A stretch of DNA of 64,000 nt from Bacteroidales bacterium (GTDB taxonomy: Bacteria; Bacteroidota; Bacteroidia; Bacteroidales; UBA932), in assembly GCA_024402135.1 (NCBI GenBank), contig JAKSJN010000006.1, positions 1-64,000 of the forward strand. The letters run 5' to 3'. Made by a program: the position numbers and the translations under genes. How positions within the stretch are numbered: position 1 is the stretch's first letter; every line of letters begins with the position of its first letter. A model generated the notes under the pieces. It saw only the letters and a program-made list of their open reading frames with translations. It had not been told where the DNA came from and searched no databases. This document shows positions 16,978 through 26,952 of this stretch, one piece after another.

Positions 16978-17714
16978 TAAGAAAAGATTTCTATACCGTT
17001 GTTTCGAACGTCCAGGAGGCTGCGGATACGTTCCGCATGGTCCTGGAATGCCCGGAAATGCCTGAGCTGCATGCGGGACAGTTCGTCGATATCATGATTG
17101 ACGGCAAGTACCTGCGCCGCCCTATTTCGGTATGCCATGCCGCAGAGGGCAGACTGACACTCATGTACAAGGTTGTCGGAGAAGGTACTGCTGTAATGTC
17201 AGGAATGGAACCTGGCACAAAGCTCGATATCATGGCGCCTCTTGGGAACGGTTTCAATGTTTCTGCCTGTGAAGAAAGTGCCCTTCTTGTAGGCGGAGGC
17301 CTTGGAGCGGCACCTATGTACTTCCTGGCAAAGGAACTCCTCGCCCAGGGTAAGAAGGTTAACGTCGTTCTTGGTTTCAACCGTGCCCCTGAGCTTGTCC
17401 TTATCGAGGATTTCCGTGGCCTTGGCATCGAGCCTATGGTTGCTACAATGGACGGCTCTGTCGGTACAAAGGGATTTGTGACTGACGCGATTGCGCAGAA
17501 CAAGCCTGAATACGACATTTTCTACACCTGCGGTCCTCTGCCTATGATGAAGGCTCTGTGCGCTTTCACAGGGATTCACGGTCAGTGCAGCCTTGAGGAA
17601 CGCATGGGCTGCGGCGCCGGTTTCTGCTATGGCTGTGCATGCCATACAAAGTCGGGTGGCAAGCGAGTATGTAAGGATGGACCTGTTTTCGACAAGGAGG
17701 AGATCATATGGTAA
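16974..17714 (+). CDS. pyrK: Dihydroorotate dehydrogenase electron-transfer subunit
   Basis: PyrK (246 residues) carries FAD and a [2Fe-2S] cluster and passes electrons from dihydroorotate oxidation in PyrD to NAD. The FAD-contact motif is RRPISVCHA and the NAD-binding glycine motif is LLVGGGLGAAP. The cluster cysteines lie in the C-terminal CSLEERMGCGAGFCYGCAC segment plus a later RVC. Start and stop overlaps (4 bases with pyrC, 7 with pyrD) suggest translational coupling. Confidence 0.95.
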   Translation: MIRKDFYTVVSNVQEAADTFRMVLECPEMPELHAGQFVDIMIDGKYLRRPISVCHAAEGRLTLMYKVVGEGTAVMSGMEPGTKLDIMAPLGNGFNVSACEESALLVGGGLGAAPMYFLAKELLAQGKKVNVVLGFNRAPELVLIEDFRGLGIEPMVATMDGSVGTKGFVTDAIAQNKPEYDIFYTCGPLPMMKALCAFTGIHGQCSLEERMGCGAGFCYGCACHTKSGGKRVCKDGPVFDKEEIIW

Positions 17715-18622
17715 AGGATCTTTCAGTTAATCTCTGCGGTATCGACATGGTGAACCCTGTCGTTCCTGCAAGCGGCACCTTCGGTTTCGGTCTGGAGCTT
17801 GCCGACAGCATGGATCTCAACAAGATCGGCGGAATAAGTCTCAAGGGTACGACCAGAGAGGCAAGATATGGAAACGAGAGCCCGCGCATCGCGGAGTGCC
17901 CTTCGGGAATGATCAACTCCGTAGGTCTCCAGAATCCAGGCATCGACGTGCTGGTAGAGGAGAAGGCTCCGTCACTCCGCAGAATATATGACAACTGCAT
18001 CATTGCAAATATCAGCGGCTTCTCCATCGAGGAGTATGCCTACAATGTAGCCAAGGCGGACAAATGTTCTGAGATCGACATCATCGAGGTGAACATTTCC
18101 TGTCCTAACGTACATAATGGCGGAATGGCCTTCGGTACAAGCGCAGAGTCTGCTGCCCAGGTCACTGCCGCCGTACGCAAGGAAACGACCAAGCCTCTGT
18201 TCATCAAGCTCAGTCCTAACGTGACAGACATCGTCAGCATTGCAAAGGCTTGCGAGGCTGCCGGAGCAGATGGCATTACCCTCGTGAACACATTCCTTGG
18301 CATGCGTATCGACATCAAGAAGCGCAAGCCTGTAATAGCCAACAAGATGGGCGGTTTCTCAGGCAATGCGATTTTCCCGATAGCAGTACGTATGGTTTAT
18401 CAGGTGTCACATGCCTGCAAGATTCCTGTGATGGGCTGCGGTGGCGTGTCATCGGCCGAGGATGTCATCGAGATGATGATGGCAGGCGCGACCGCTGTAC
18501 AGGTCGGAGCCGAGAACCTTCGCAATCCATGGGCATGCCCTGAGATTGTCGACGCCCTTCCTGGTGTAATGGAAAAACTTGGAATAGATTCACTTAAAGA
18601 TATAATCGGAATAATAGAATAA
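17708..18622 (+). CDS. pyrD: Dihydroorotate dehydrogenase, class 1B catalytic subunit
   Basis: PyrD1B (304 residues) oxidises dihydroorotate to orotate on FMN and works as a complex with PyrK. Typical stretches are [24 protein letters not shown]-like [19 protein letters not shown] (with the Cys of class 1 enzymes), [11 protein letters not shown] and [11 protein letters not shown]. Unusually for this window, an AAGGAGGAG purine run sits five to thirteen bases before the start codon; it lies inside the end of pyrK and may help reinitiation. Confidence 0.96.
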   Translation: MVKDLSVNLCGIDMVNPVVPASGTFGFGLELADSMDLNKIGGISLKGTTREARYGNESPRIAECPSGMINSVGLQNPGIDVLVEEKAPSLRRIYDNCIIANISGFSIEEYAYNVAKADKCSEIDIIEVNISCPNVHNGGMAFGTSAESAAQVTAAVRKETTKPLFIKLSPNVTDIVSIAKACEAAGADGITLVNTFLGMRIDIKKRKPVIANKMGGFSGNAIFPIAVRMVYQVSHACKIPVMGCGGVSSAEDVIEMMMAGATAVQVGAENLRNPWACPEIVDALPGVMEKLGIDSLKDIIGIIE

Positions 18623-18623
18623 T

Positions 18624-19331
18624 ATGGCAAAGGACGTAATCATAGCATGCGATTTCGCAAGCAGCGAGGCTACCATGGCCTTCCTCGACAAGTTCAATGA
18701 CTGTGCTCGCAAACCATTCCTGAAGATTGGTATGGAGCTTTACTATGCTGCGGGTCCACAGATAGTACGCGACATCAAGGCTCGTGGTCACAAGATCTTC
18801 CTCGATCTCAAGCTTCATGACATTCCAAACACTGTACGCAAGGCAATGACAGTGCTTTCTTCGCTTGACGTTGATATGACCAATGTACATGCTGCCGGTA
18901 CTGTAGATATGATGAAGGCGGCGCTTGAAGGACTTACCCGTCCTGACGGCACCCGTCCTCTGCTCATTGCCGTAACCCAGCTTACTTCAACAAGCGAGGA
19001 TCGTATGCGTAACGAGCTCCTTATCGATGCCAGCATCAACGACTGTATCGTTAAGTATGCCCAGAACGCCAAGGAGGCAGGTCTGGACGGTGTCGTTTGC
19101 TCACCGCTTGAGGCCGGCATGGTAAAGGAAGCATGCGGTTCTTCATTCTCGACCATCACTCCGGGTATCCGCTTCGCTGATGCAGCCAAGGATGACCAGG
19201 TACGTATCACCACTCCGGAGAAAGCTCGCGAGATCGGTTCTGACTATATCGTGGTCGGCCGTCCTGTGACCGCTGCGGAAGACCCTGTTGCAGCTTATCT
19301 CCGCTGCTGCAAGGAGTTTCTCGGAGAGTAG
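18624..19331 (+). CDS. pyrF: Orotidine 5'-phosphate decarboxylase
   Basis: PyrF (235 residues) decarboxylates OMP to UMP, last step of the pathway. The catalytic KDxKxxD-like array appears as [11 protein letters not shown] (residues 54-64), with the earlier [10 protein letters not shown] and the phosphate-binding TPGIRF and VVGRPVT segments. It starts two bases after pyrD and is followed by 37 bases before pyrE. Confidence 0.95.
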   Translation: MAKDVIIACDFASSEATMAFLDKFNDCARKPFLKIGMELYYAAGPQIVRDIKARGHKIFLDLKLHDIPNTVRKAMTVLSSLDVDMTNVHAAGTVDMMKAALEGLTRPDGTRPLLIAVTQLTSTSEDRMRNELLIDASINDCIVKYAQNAKEAGLDGVVCSPLEAGMVKEACGSSFSTITPGIRFADAAKDDQVRITTPEKAREIGSDYIVVGRPVTAAEDPVAAYLRCCKEFLGE

Positions 19332-19368
19332 TCCAGCATCCATTTATAGAACAATATAGATACATAAT

Positions 19369-20010
19369 ATGATCACTGAACAGATTATCGCTGCCGACCT
19401 TCTTTCTATCGGCGCTGTATTCCTCAGACCGGAGGAGCCGTTCACATGGGCAAGCGGCATCAAGAGCCCTATCTACTGCGACAACCGCCTCACACTCTCT
19501 GCTCCGGCAGTCCGTGCACACGTAGAGGAAGGTCTCGCTGAGCTGGTCAAGAAGTACTATCCACAGGCTGAGATGCTCATGGGTACTTCTACTGCAGGTA
19601 TCGCTCATGCTGCCATCACCGCTACCATCCTTGACATGCCTATGGGCTATGTTCGTGGCGAGGCAAAAACCCATGGCCGCAACAACAAGATCGAGGGCAA
19701 GATGGAACCTGGTACCAAGGTCGTTGTCATCGAGGACCTCATCTCAACCGGCGGAAGCTCGATCGAGGTGGTTGAGGCTCTCCGTGAGGCTGGCGCTGAT
19801 GTCCTCGGCATCGTAAGCATTTTCACTTATGGAATGCAGAAGGGCCTTGACAGAATCTCTGCAGCAAATACCGAGAATCATTCTCTCTGCAATCTCGACG
19901 CCCTCGTAGAGGTGGCTGCCGAGAAGGAGTACATCCGTCCGGAGGACAAGGCACGCATCCTTAAGTTCAGGAACAATCCAAGCGACGAGTCATGGATAAA
20001 AGAAGCTTAG
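19369..20010 (+). CDS. pyrE: Orotate phosphoribosyltransferase
   Basis: PyrE (213 residues) joins orotate to PRPP to give OMP. The PRPP motif is [14 protein letters not shown] (residues 117-130). The flexible-loop lysines are in [13 protein letters not shown], and the start has the family stretch [16 protein letters not shown]. The last 19 bases overlap pyrB in another frame. Confidence 0.95.
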   Translation: MITEQIIAADLLSIGAVFLRPEEPFTWASGIKSPIYCDNRLTLSAPAVRAHVEEGLAELVKKYYPQAEMLMGTSTAGIAHAAITATILDMPMGYVRGEAKTHGRNNKIEGKMEPGTKVVVIEDLISTGGSSIEVVEALREAGADVLGIVSIFTYGMQKGLDRISAANTENHSLCNLDALVEVAAEKEYIRPEDKARILKFRNNPSDESWIKEA

Positions 20011-20939
20011 TAACCATCGCTGAGCATTCTCGTGAGAAACTTATGTATCTCATAGAGATGGCAAGCGAATTTGAGAAGCATCCGAACAGAAGGTTGCTTC
20101 AGGGCAAGATCGCTGCGACTCTTTTCTTTGAGCCAAGTACACGTACACGTCTCAGCTTCGAGACTGCCGCAAACCGTCTGGGAGCGCGTGTCATCGGTTT
20201 CGCAGACCCTAAGGTGACAAGCGGCACCAAGGGCGAGATCCTCAAGGATACCATCATGATGGTTTCGAACTATGCCGACATCATAATCATGCGTCACTAC
20301 CTCGAGGGTGCAGCCAAGTATGCAAGCGAGGTTACTGATGTTCCTATCCTCAATGCAGGAGATGGAGCGAATCAGCATCCTAGCCAGACCATGCTTGACC
20401 TCTATACCATCTATCAGACCCAGGGAACCCTTGAGAACCTGAACATATACCTGGTCGGAGACCTGAAGTATGGCCGTACTGTCCATAGCCTGCTCATGGC
20501 TATGCGTCATTTCAATCCTACATTCCATTTCATCGCTCCTGATGAACTGGCGATGCCACAGATCTACAAGGATTACTGTGACGAGCATGGCATCAAGTAT
20601 TTCGAGCACCAGGATTTCAATGCCGATACCATCGCTGACGCCGATATCCTCTACATGACCCGTGTCCAGAAGGAAAGATTCTCGGACCTCATGGAGTATG
20701 AACGCGTGAAGGATGCATATCTTCTCAAGAGGGATATGCTCGTGAAGGCTCGCGACAACATGAAGATCCTCCATCCGCTCCCACGCGTGAACGAGATCGA
20801 GTACAGCATCGACGATACCAAGTATGCATATTACTTCCAGCAGGCCAAGAACGGTGTATATGCCCGCCAGGCACTCATCTGTGACGCTCTTGGAATCACT
20901 TTGGAAGATGTTAGGAACGACAAGACAATTATCGACTGA
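19992..20939 (+). CDS. pyrB: Aspartate carbamoyltransferase, catalytic chain
   Basis: PyrB (315 residues) makes carbamoyl-aspartate from carbamoyl phosphate and aspartate. The carbamoyl-phosphate loop is [12 protein letters not shown] (residues 40-51). HHxxxP-like ALYT context appears as [12 protein letters not shown], and the aspartate-binding loop as HPLPRVNEI. It is paired with the regulatory chain PyrI, so an allosteric ATCase of the E. coli type is expected. Confidence 0.96.
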   Translation: MDKRSLVTIAEHSREKLMYLIEMASEFEKHPNRRLLQGKIAATLFFEPSTRTRLSFETAANRLGARVIGFADPKVTSGTKGEILKDTIMMVSNYADIIIMRHYLEGAAKYASEVTDVPILNAGDGANQHPSQTMLDLYTIYQTQGTLENLNIYLVGDLKYGRTVHSLLMAMRHFNPTFHFIAPDELAMPQIYKDYCDEHGIKYFEHQDFNADTIADADILYMTRVQKERFSDLMEYERVKDAYLLKRDMLVKARDNMKILHPLPRVNEIEYSIDDTKYAYYFQQAKNGVYARQALICDALGITLEDVRNDKTIID

Positions 20940-21382
20940 TGGAAAGAAAAGAACTCCAGGTCGCCGCGCTGAAGAACGGCACCGTAATCGACCATATCCC
21001 TTCTTCGAAACTGTTTCAGGTTGTTTCGCTGCTTCATCTTGACAGGATGGAAGCTCCGGTGACCATCGGTTACAATCTCAAGAGCGGCAAGATGGGCAAT
21101 AAGGCCATCGTCAAGGTTGCAGACAAGTTCTTTACTGATGAAGAACTGAACAAGCTTGCAGTCATCACTCCACAGGCTACTCTCTGTGTCATCCGCGACT
21201 ACGAAGTTGTAGAAAAGAAGGACGTGCTTCTTCCTGACCATCTTGTAGGCATCGTTAAGTGCAACAATCCGAAGTGTATCTGCAACAACGAGCCTATGGC
21301 AACCAAGTTCGACGTTGTCGACAAGCTCAACCGCGTCGTGAAGTGCCACTACTGCAATCACGAGCAGAAGCTTGACAAGTAG
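20939..21382 (+). CDS. pyrI: Aspartate carbamoyltransferase, regulatory chain
   Basis: PyrI (147 residues) binds nucleotides and tunes PyrB. The N-terminal effector domain has GTVIDHIPS. The C-terminal zinc domain has the four cysteines in the normal C-x4-C-x(22)-C-x2-C arrangement (CNNPKC ... CHYC). Start and pyrB stop share one base (TGATG). It is the last gene of the operon, followed by a clear terminator. No carA/carB is in the window. Confidence 0.96.
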   Translation: MERKELQVAALKNGTVIDHIPSSKLFQVVSLLHLDRMEAPVTIGYNLKSGKMGNKAIVKVADKFFTDEELNKLAVITPQATLCVIRDYEVVEKKDVLLPDHLVGIVKCNNPKCICNNEPMATKFDVVDKLNRVVKCHYCNHEQKLDK

Positions 21383-21403
21383 CGGCAATACTTGATAAGC
21401 AAT

Positions 21404-21438
21404 AAGCCCGGAAGTCGATTGACCTCCGGGCTTTTCTT
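21404..21438. terminator. Bidirectional terminator between pyrI and the DPP-IV gene
   Basis: AAGCCCGGA pairs with TCCGGGCTT (21404-21433) and is followed by TTTCTT on the plus strand. It lies between two convergent genes. Confidence 0.85.
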
Positions 21439-21455
21439 ATGTGTCAAGTACATCT

Positions 21456-23804
21456 CTAGCGGGCTCCTGCAGGGAGGTGCTCGAGCCAGTACTTAAGCAT
21501 GGTCTGGTAGAGGTGGTGTGAGGTGTTCTCACGCTCCGAGATGCCGTGGGTTCGCATAGGGTAGGTCATGAGGGAGAACATCTTATCCTGCTTCACGAGC
21601 TCGTTGACGAGCATCTCGCAGCTCTGGTAGTGGACGTTGTCGTCACCTGTTCCGTGGATGAGGAAGAGGTTGCCCTTGAGACCTGCGGCGTAGTTGATAG
21701 GGGAGCCCTCGTAGTAGCCCTTAGGGTTGGTCTGAGGCAGACCCTGGTATCTCTCTTGGTATATGGTGTCGTAGAGGTACTGTGAGTATACACCTGCTAC
21801 GGCGATACCTGTGTTGTAGATGTCAGGGTACTTGAACATGAGGTGCGCGGTAGATGAACCGCCGCCGCTCCATCCCCATACGCCGATACGCTCTGGGTCC
21901 ACGAAGTCGAACATCTCTTCGATCTTCTTCACTGCCTTTGCATGGTCGTCGATCGCGAGGGCTCCTACCTTGCCGTAGATGCTCTTTCTCCATTCACGTC
22001 CGCGATAGTTGTGGGTTCCGCGAGGGTCTACGCTCATGACTATGTAGCCGTTCTCGTTGAGGACGCGGTTGTAGATGTCGGTGCTCCAGCTGTTCTGGAC
22101 AGTTGAGGATGCCGGCTCGCCATAGACATTGAAGATAACTGGATACTTCTTGCCAGGGTCGAAGTTCCTAGGCTTGAGCATCCATGCGTCGAGCTCGATC
22201 TCGCCTATGTTGACCTTGAAATACTCGCGGTAGTTGAATCCCCATGAGTCGAAATCGGCCTTGACCTCTGCGCCGTCGGTATAGGTTACGACAGTCTTGT
22301 GGTTCGGAAGGGTGATGAGCTCGCTCTGGGTAGGGGTCCATGCATTCGAGAAGCTGTGTACGGCGTACTTGCAGTCCTCGGAAATCGAGTATGTATGTGA
22401 ACCGACAAGTCCTTCGGGGGTGAGGCGCTCGTCCTTGCCCTTGCCGTCCAGGCGGCTGCGGTAGAGATACTTCTCGGTTGCGTTGAACTCTGATGCCATG
22501 TAGTATACATAGCCGCCCTTGGTGTCGATGCGGAGGATGCCCATCACGTCGAATGCGCCCTTGGTGATAGGAGTCTCGCTCTTGCCGTCACGTGACATGC
22601 GGTAGAGGTGGAGCCATCCGTCCTTCTCGCTTGTCCATGTGAAGTATTTGCTTCCTTCCATCCATACGATGTTGTCGTGGATGTCAAGGAATGCATCGTC
22701 CTTGTCGGTCAGGAAGTTGTCAAGCTCCATGGTTACAGCGTCTCCGTACCATACGGTATTGGTGTTCTGGAGTCGGTTGAGCTGCTGGATCATGAGAACG
22801 CCGGTTCCGCTGTCCGGAACGAAATCCATACGGGCGATATAGTTGTTGCGTGGGTCGCCTGGGATGTTGAACCAGCGGGTAGTGCCATCCTCTACTTCAA
22901 CGACACCGACCTTGACCGCGCTGTTTGTGGTACCTGCCTTAGGATAAGGGAAAGGCACTACGAACGAGTACACTGAGTCGATGTTGTTTATGATGTTGAA
23001 TACTCCGGTACCTTCAGTGTCGGAGTTCCAGAAAGCGATACGCTTGCTGTCAGGACTCCAGCGGAATCCGTCTCGGCAGCTGAGCTCCTCTTCGTATACC
23101 CAGTCGAATGTTCCGTTGATGATCACGTCGTCACCGTCGGTGGTCAGAGCTTTCCTTGCGCCGGTAGCGAGATCTTCTACGTAGATGTTGTTGTAGTATA
23201 CGTATGCGGCCTTGGTTCCGTCAGGGGAGATTTTCGCAAACATGAGACGGCTCTCGTCAAGACCTTTGCCGAGCTGGGTAAGCTTGTCTGTCTTGAGGTC
23301 GAGTACCCAGTAGTCTCCGCGCGTATTGTAACGCCATACGCGGGCGGTGTTGGTGAAGATAAGAAGCTTGCTGCGGTCGGTTGACCAGGTGTAGCTGCTT
23401 ACGTTGAGCGGCTTGCTCGCGCCTTCCGGTATGAGCTGCTCTGCACGTACCAGGACCGTCTTCTTTCCGGTCTTGATATCGTTGGATACGATGTCCATGC
23501 CGGCATCTATTCCTGATGCGCTCCTGTTTCCTGCCACGGCAGAAGGCTGGTTGTCATCCTGTGCCGCATTGGTTTTCTTTGCGGCATCTGTCACACGCTG
23601 GCTCGGCTCGAATGTGTCATATGACGAGCCGGTTGTCCAGCTTATCCTTGGTGCGGACTTGCCTGGAGTGAAAGGGCTGCGGCCGAACATCGCGTCAAGG
23701 GTAAGGACTTTGTCCTTGTTTGACTGCTGAGCTGGCTGAGCGGTGAGAGAGGCTGCTCCTATGAGGATTGCAGCTGCACTGATGATCAGTTTTCTTGTAT
23801 TCAT
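21456..23804 (-). CDS. Dipeptidyl peptidase IV, S9B family
   Basis: A 782-residue exported serine peptidase of the DPP-IV type, which cuts X-Pro or X-Ala dipeptides from peptide N-termini. Start 23804 is preferred because it opens a signal peptide (MNTRKLIISAAAIL...LTAQ); the open frame continues upstream to 23954 but runs through a terminator hairpin. The beta-propeller half contains the family's EE region (DWVYEEELSCRDGFRWSPD). The alpha/beta hydrolase half has the nucleophile in GWSGGG, and Asp and His in GDDNVHYQ and RTHGI. Family members usually read GWSYGG; here Tyr is Gly. Confidence 0.93.
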   Translation of the reverse strand: MNTRKLIISAAAILIGAASLTAQPAQQSNKDKVLTLDAMFGRSPFTPGKSAPRISWTTGSSYDTFEPSQRVTDAAKKTNAAQDDNQPSAVAGNRSASGIDAGMDIVSNDIKTGKKTVLVRAEQLIPEGASKPLNVSSYTWSTDRSKLLIFTNTARVWRYNTRGDYWVLDLKTDKLTQLGKGLDESRLMFAKISPDGTKAAYVYYNNIYVEDLATGARKALTTDGDDVIINGTFDWVYEEELSCRDGFRWSPDSKRIAFWNSDTEGTGVFNIINNIDSVYSFVVPFPYPKAGTTNSAVKVGVVEVEDGTTRWFNIPGDPRNNYIARMDFVPDSGTGVLMIQQLNRLQNTNTVWYGDAVTMELDNFLTDKDDAFLDIHDNIVWMEGSKYFTWTSEKDGWLHLYRMSRDGKSETPITKGAFDVMGILRIDTKGGYVYYMASEFNATEKYLYRSRLDGKGKDERLTPEGLVGSHTYSISEDCKYAVHSFSNAWTPTQSELITLPNHKTVVTYTDGAEVKADFDSWGFNYREYFKVNIGEIELDAWMLKPRNFDPGKKYPVIFNVYGEPASSTVQNSWSTDIYNRVLNENGYIVMSVDPRGTHNYRGREWRKSIYGKVGALAIDDHAKAVKKIEEMFDFVDPERIGVWGWSGGGSSTAHLMFKYPDIYNTGIAVAGVYSQYLYDTIYQERYQGLPQTNPKGYYEGSPINYAAGLKGNLFLIHGTGDDNVHYQSCEMLVNELVKQDKMFSLMTYPMRTHGISERENTSHHLYQTMLKYWLEHLPAGAR

Positions 23805-23849
23805 TTCGATAGGTTTTTCTTCCGTTTCGCGGCCTTTTGCTGACTTTTG

Positions 23850-23882
23850 GGCAACAAAAAAGGCTGAATTGAATTCAGCCTT
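23850..23882 (-). terminator. Terminator of the SDR dehydrogenase gene
   Basis: A perfect palindrome, AAGGCTGA/TCAGCCTT with ATT/AAT inside, is followed on the minus strand by TTTTTTG. It lies downstream of repeat copy C, so that repeat sits in the 3' untranslated part of the SDR mRNA. Confidence 0.85.
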
Positions 23883-23933
23883 AAAATTAGCATATATTTC
23901 CCAATAATCCTCACAATGCCTTGTGGCATGGTC

Positions 23934-24043
23934 TCTCGCGAAGCGAATTCGCATCAGCGAATCGGCCGTGCCGTGACTTTTGCGATAGCAAAAGTTGGAA
24001 AGGTGGAAAGGCCGTGGGGGTTACAGGGGGAGTATCTCCCCCT
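23934..24043 (-). repeat. Structured intergenic repeat, copy C
   Basis: Read on the minus strand it starts on the last base of the SDR gene's TAA stop codon. Hairpin 1 is AGGGGGAG/CTCCCCCT (24025-24043), then CTGTAAC, a C run and ACGGCC. Hairpin 2 is ACTTTTGC/GCAAAAGT (23976-23995). The TGAT-loop hairpin is ATTCGC/GCGAAT (23947-23962). The tail is CGCTTCGCGAG. A 30-base stretch after hairpin 1 is identical to copy D, while the stems of hairpins 2 and 3 differ but stay paired. Confidence 0.85.
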
Positions 24044-24816
24044 TACATACAGGTATATCCGCCATCAACTGGGAGGATGACGCCGTTTACGTAAGATGAT
24101 GCAGGTGAAGAGAGGAAGATTGCAGCGGTGTCAAGCTCGCCTTCCTTACCGTAACGTGACATAGGGATCACGGTCTTTGCATACTGTACGAAGAAATCAG
24201 AGTTGAGGGTCTCCTCGGTGAGTGGGGTATAGAAGTAACCTGGGCAGATTGCGTTGACAGTGATGCCTTTCTCTGACCACTCTGATGCAAGGGCACGGGT
24301 AAGGTTTACAACGCCACCCTTTGCAGCATGGTATGCTGATGATGGAGCGATCTTGTTACCTACCATACCGTACATTGATGCGATATTGATGATACGGCCA
24401 TAGCCGGCAGGAATCATGGCCTTCTTTGCGATTGAGCGAGCCATCTTGAAAGTTCCAAAGAGGTCGATGTTCATCTCGTTTGCGAATACAGCGTCTGGCA
24501 TGTCCTCTGCTGGAGTCACACCACCGGTGCCGGCGTTGTTGATGAGGATGTCGATGCGGCCGAACTTTGCGAGAATTGTGTCTACAGCAGCTTCTACGCG
24601 ATCGGTATCGGTGATGTCGCAAGGAACGCCGATGGCTTCAACGCCGAACTCGGCGGTGATGCTTGCAGCTACTTCCTCGATGAGGTTCTGTCTGCGTGCG
24701 AGTGCAACGATCTTTGCTCCCTGTGAAGCGAGAGCCTTTGCCATCTGTACACCAAGACCGGTTGAACATCCGGTTACTACGGCTACCTGGCCACTAAGGT
24801 CAAAATAATTCTTCAT
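24043..24816 (-). CDS. SDR-family dehydrogenase (gluconate 5-dehydrogenase-like)
   Basis: A 257-residue short-chain dehydrogenase/reductase. The coenzyme motif is TGCSTGLG (residues 15-22), followed by NNAG and the catalytic Ser and YHAAK (Tyr-x3-Lys). The C-terminus ends with the common VNGVILPVDGGYTCM. The best family guess is gluconate 5-dehydrogenase or 2-deoxy-gluconate 3-dehydrogenase (sugar-acid metabolism), based on general resemblance, so the substrate is uncertain. It is monocistronic, with repeat copy C and a terminator right behind it. Confidence 0.85.
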   Translation of the reverse strand: MKNYFDLSGQVAVVTGCSTGLGVQMAKALASQGAKIVALARRQNLIEEVAASITAEFGVEAIGVPCDITDTDRVEAAVDTILAKFGRIDILINNAGTGGVTPAEDMPDAVFANEMNIDLFGTFKMARSIAKKAMIPAGYGRIINIASMYGMVGNKIAPSSAYHAAKGGVVNLTRALASEWSEKGITVNAICPGYFYTPLTEETLNSDFFVQYAKTVIPMSRYGKEGELDTAAIFLSSPASSYVNGVILPVDGGYTCM

Positions 24817-24942
24817 TGTAAAGTGGTTTGATTATTTTAAGTTCGTTTTTGGGGCTAACCTACCTTTTACAAATGTATTGAATAAAAATGTAAAAAGCAA
24901 ATCGGTCATTATCGGCACGATGCTAAGTCATTCTTAAAAAGA

Positions 24943-24968
24943 AAGGCGACCGCCGAAGCGATCGCCTT
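24943..24968 (-). terminator. Terminator of the GAPDH gene
   Basis: AAGGCGA pairs with TCGCCTT and is followed on the minus strand by TTCTTTTTAAG. Confidence 0.8.
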
Positions 24969-24988
24969 ATAAGATTCCGAAGGGGAAA

Positions 24989-26002
<1,014 letters not shown>

Positions 26003-26084
26003 TTATAATTGTTAAACAAAAATTCGCTTTATTTGATTTCAATTGAAATCCGCGCAAATTTACGAAATAAAGTCCATAATTCAA

Positions 26085-26092
26085 TATATTTG
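26085..26092 (+). promoter_or_regulatory. -7 element before surE
   Basis: TATATTTG matches TAnnTTTG and lies 17 bases before the surE start codon. Confidence 0.55.
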
Positions 26093-26109
26093 TACAAAAA
26101 TAATACAGC

Positions 26110-26949
26110 ATGAGGATACTGCTTACCAATGACGACGGCTACAAGGCGCAGGGCCTTGCCACTCTGGTCAGGATGATGAAAAAGTACGGAGAAGTCACCG
26201 TTGTCGCCCCTAAATATCCACAGTCGGGAATGTCGTGTTCAGTCCCTCTGGGTCTTAAGCCTATCGCGGCTAAGGACCTGGGTGTCAGGGATGGAGTACG
26301 CTGGGCATATCTCGATGCCACTCCTTCGAGCTGTGTCAAGTATGCCTTGGACGTGCTGATGCTCGGCAACGAGCCGGACATAGTCATAAGCGGTATCAAC
26401 CATGGGTCCAATGCGGCTACCGCTTCGAGCTACTCGGGCACTTTGGGAGCGTGTATGGAGGCTGCGATCGATTTTATTCCTGCAGTCGGCGTCTCGCTCG
26501 ATTTCATGCATCATACAGTGGATCTTTCGGCTGTCGAGAAGTTCTTTCCGGAGATCCTTGAGCAGATCATGGCTCTCATGGATGGAAGCTATGGCGTTTA
26601 TTACAATGTCAATTTCCCTAATCTCCCGGCAGACCGGATCAAGGGCGTGAAACTTTGCAGTCAGGGCAGAGGCCATTGGGTGCGTGAGTTCGATCCATGG
26701 GATGAAGGCTACGCGGAAAGGCACGGATATGATTTGAAAAAGCACGGATACGAGCATCCGGAAGTTCATGCCGAGGAAGGTGAGAAGCTCTACGTTATGG
26801 CAGGCGTATTCGAGGATGCGCCGGTCAACCCTGCCGATGCCGACCATCATGCAATGGCGGACGGATGGATTACCGTCAGCATACACAATGTCGACAGTAC
26901 AGACCGTGCCCAGCTCGCGCGGAGCCAGGCGCTTAACCGTACATTCTAG
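26110..26949 (+). CDS. surE: 5'-nucleotidase SurE
   Basis: A 279-residue metal-dependent nucleoside monophosphate phosphatase. The N-terminal LLTNDDGY gives the metal-binding Asp pair, followed by VVAPKYPQSGMSCSV, SGINHGSNA and YSGTLGACMEA, all family motifs. It starts a surE-lpxB pair with a three-base gap, an arrangement common in Bacteroidales. Confidence 0.94.
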   Translation: MRILLTNDDGYKAQGLATLVRMMKKYGEVTVVAPKYPQSGMSCSVPLGLKPIAAKDLGVRDGVRWAYLDATPSSCVKYALDVLMLGNEPDIVISGINHGSNAATASSYSGTLGACMEAAIDFIPAVGVSLDFMHHTVDLSAVEKFFPEILEQIMALMDGSYGVYYNVNFPNLPADRIKGVKLCSQGRGHWVREFDPWDEGYAERHGYDLKKHGYEHPEVHAEEGEKLYVMAGVFEDAPVNPADADHHAMADGWITVSIHNVDSTDRAQLARSQALNRTF

Positions 26950-26952
26950 GAT

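Noticed and set aside
23805-23954. N-terminal extension of DPP-IV by 50 residues
   Set aside because: It would run through the terminator hairpin at 23850-23882, and the signal peptide starts at 23804.
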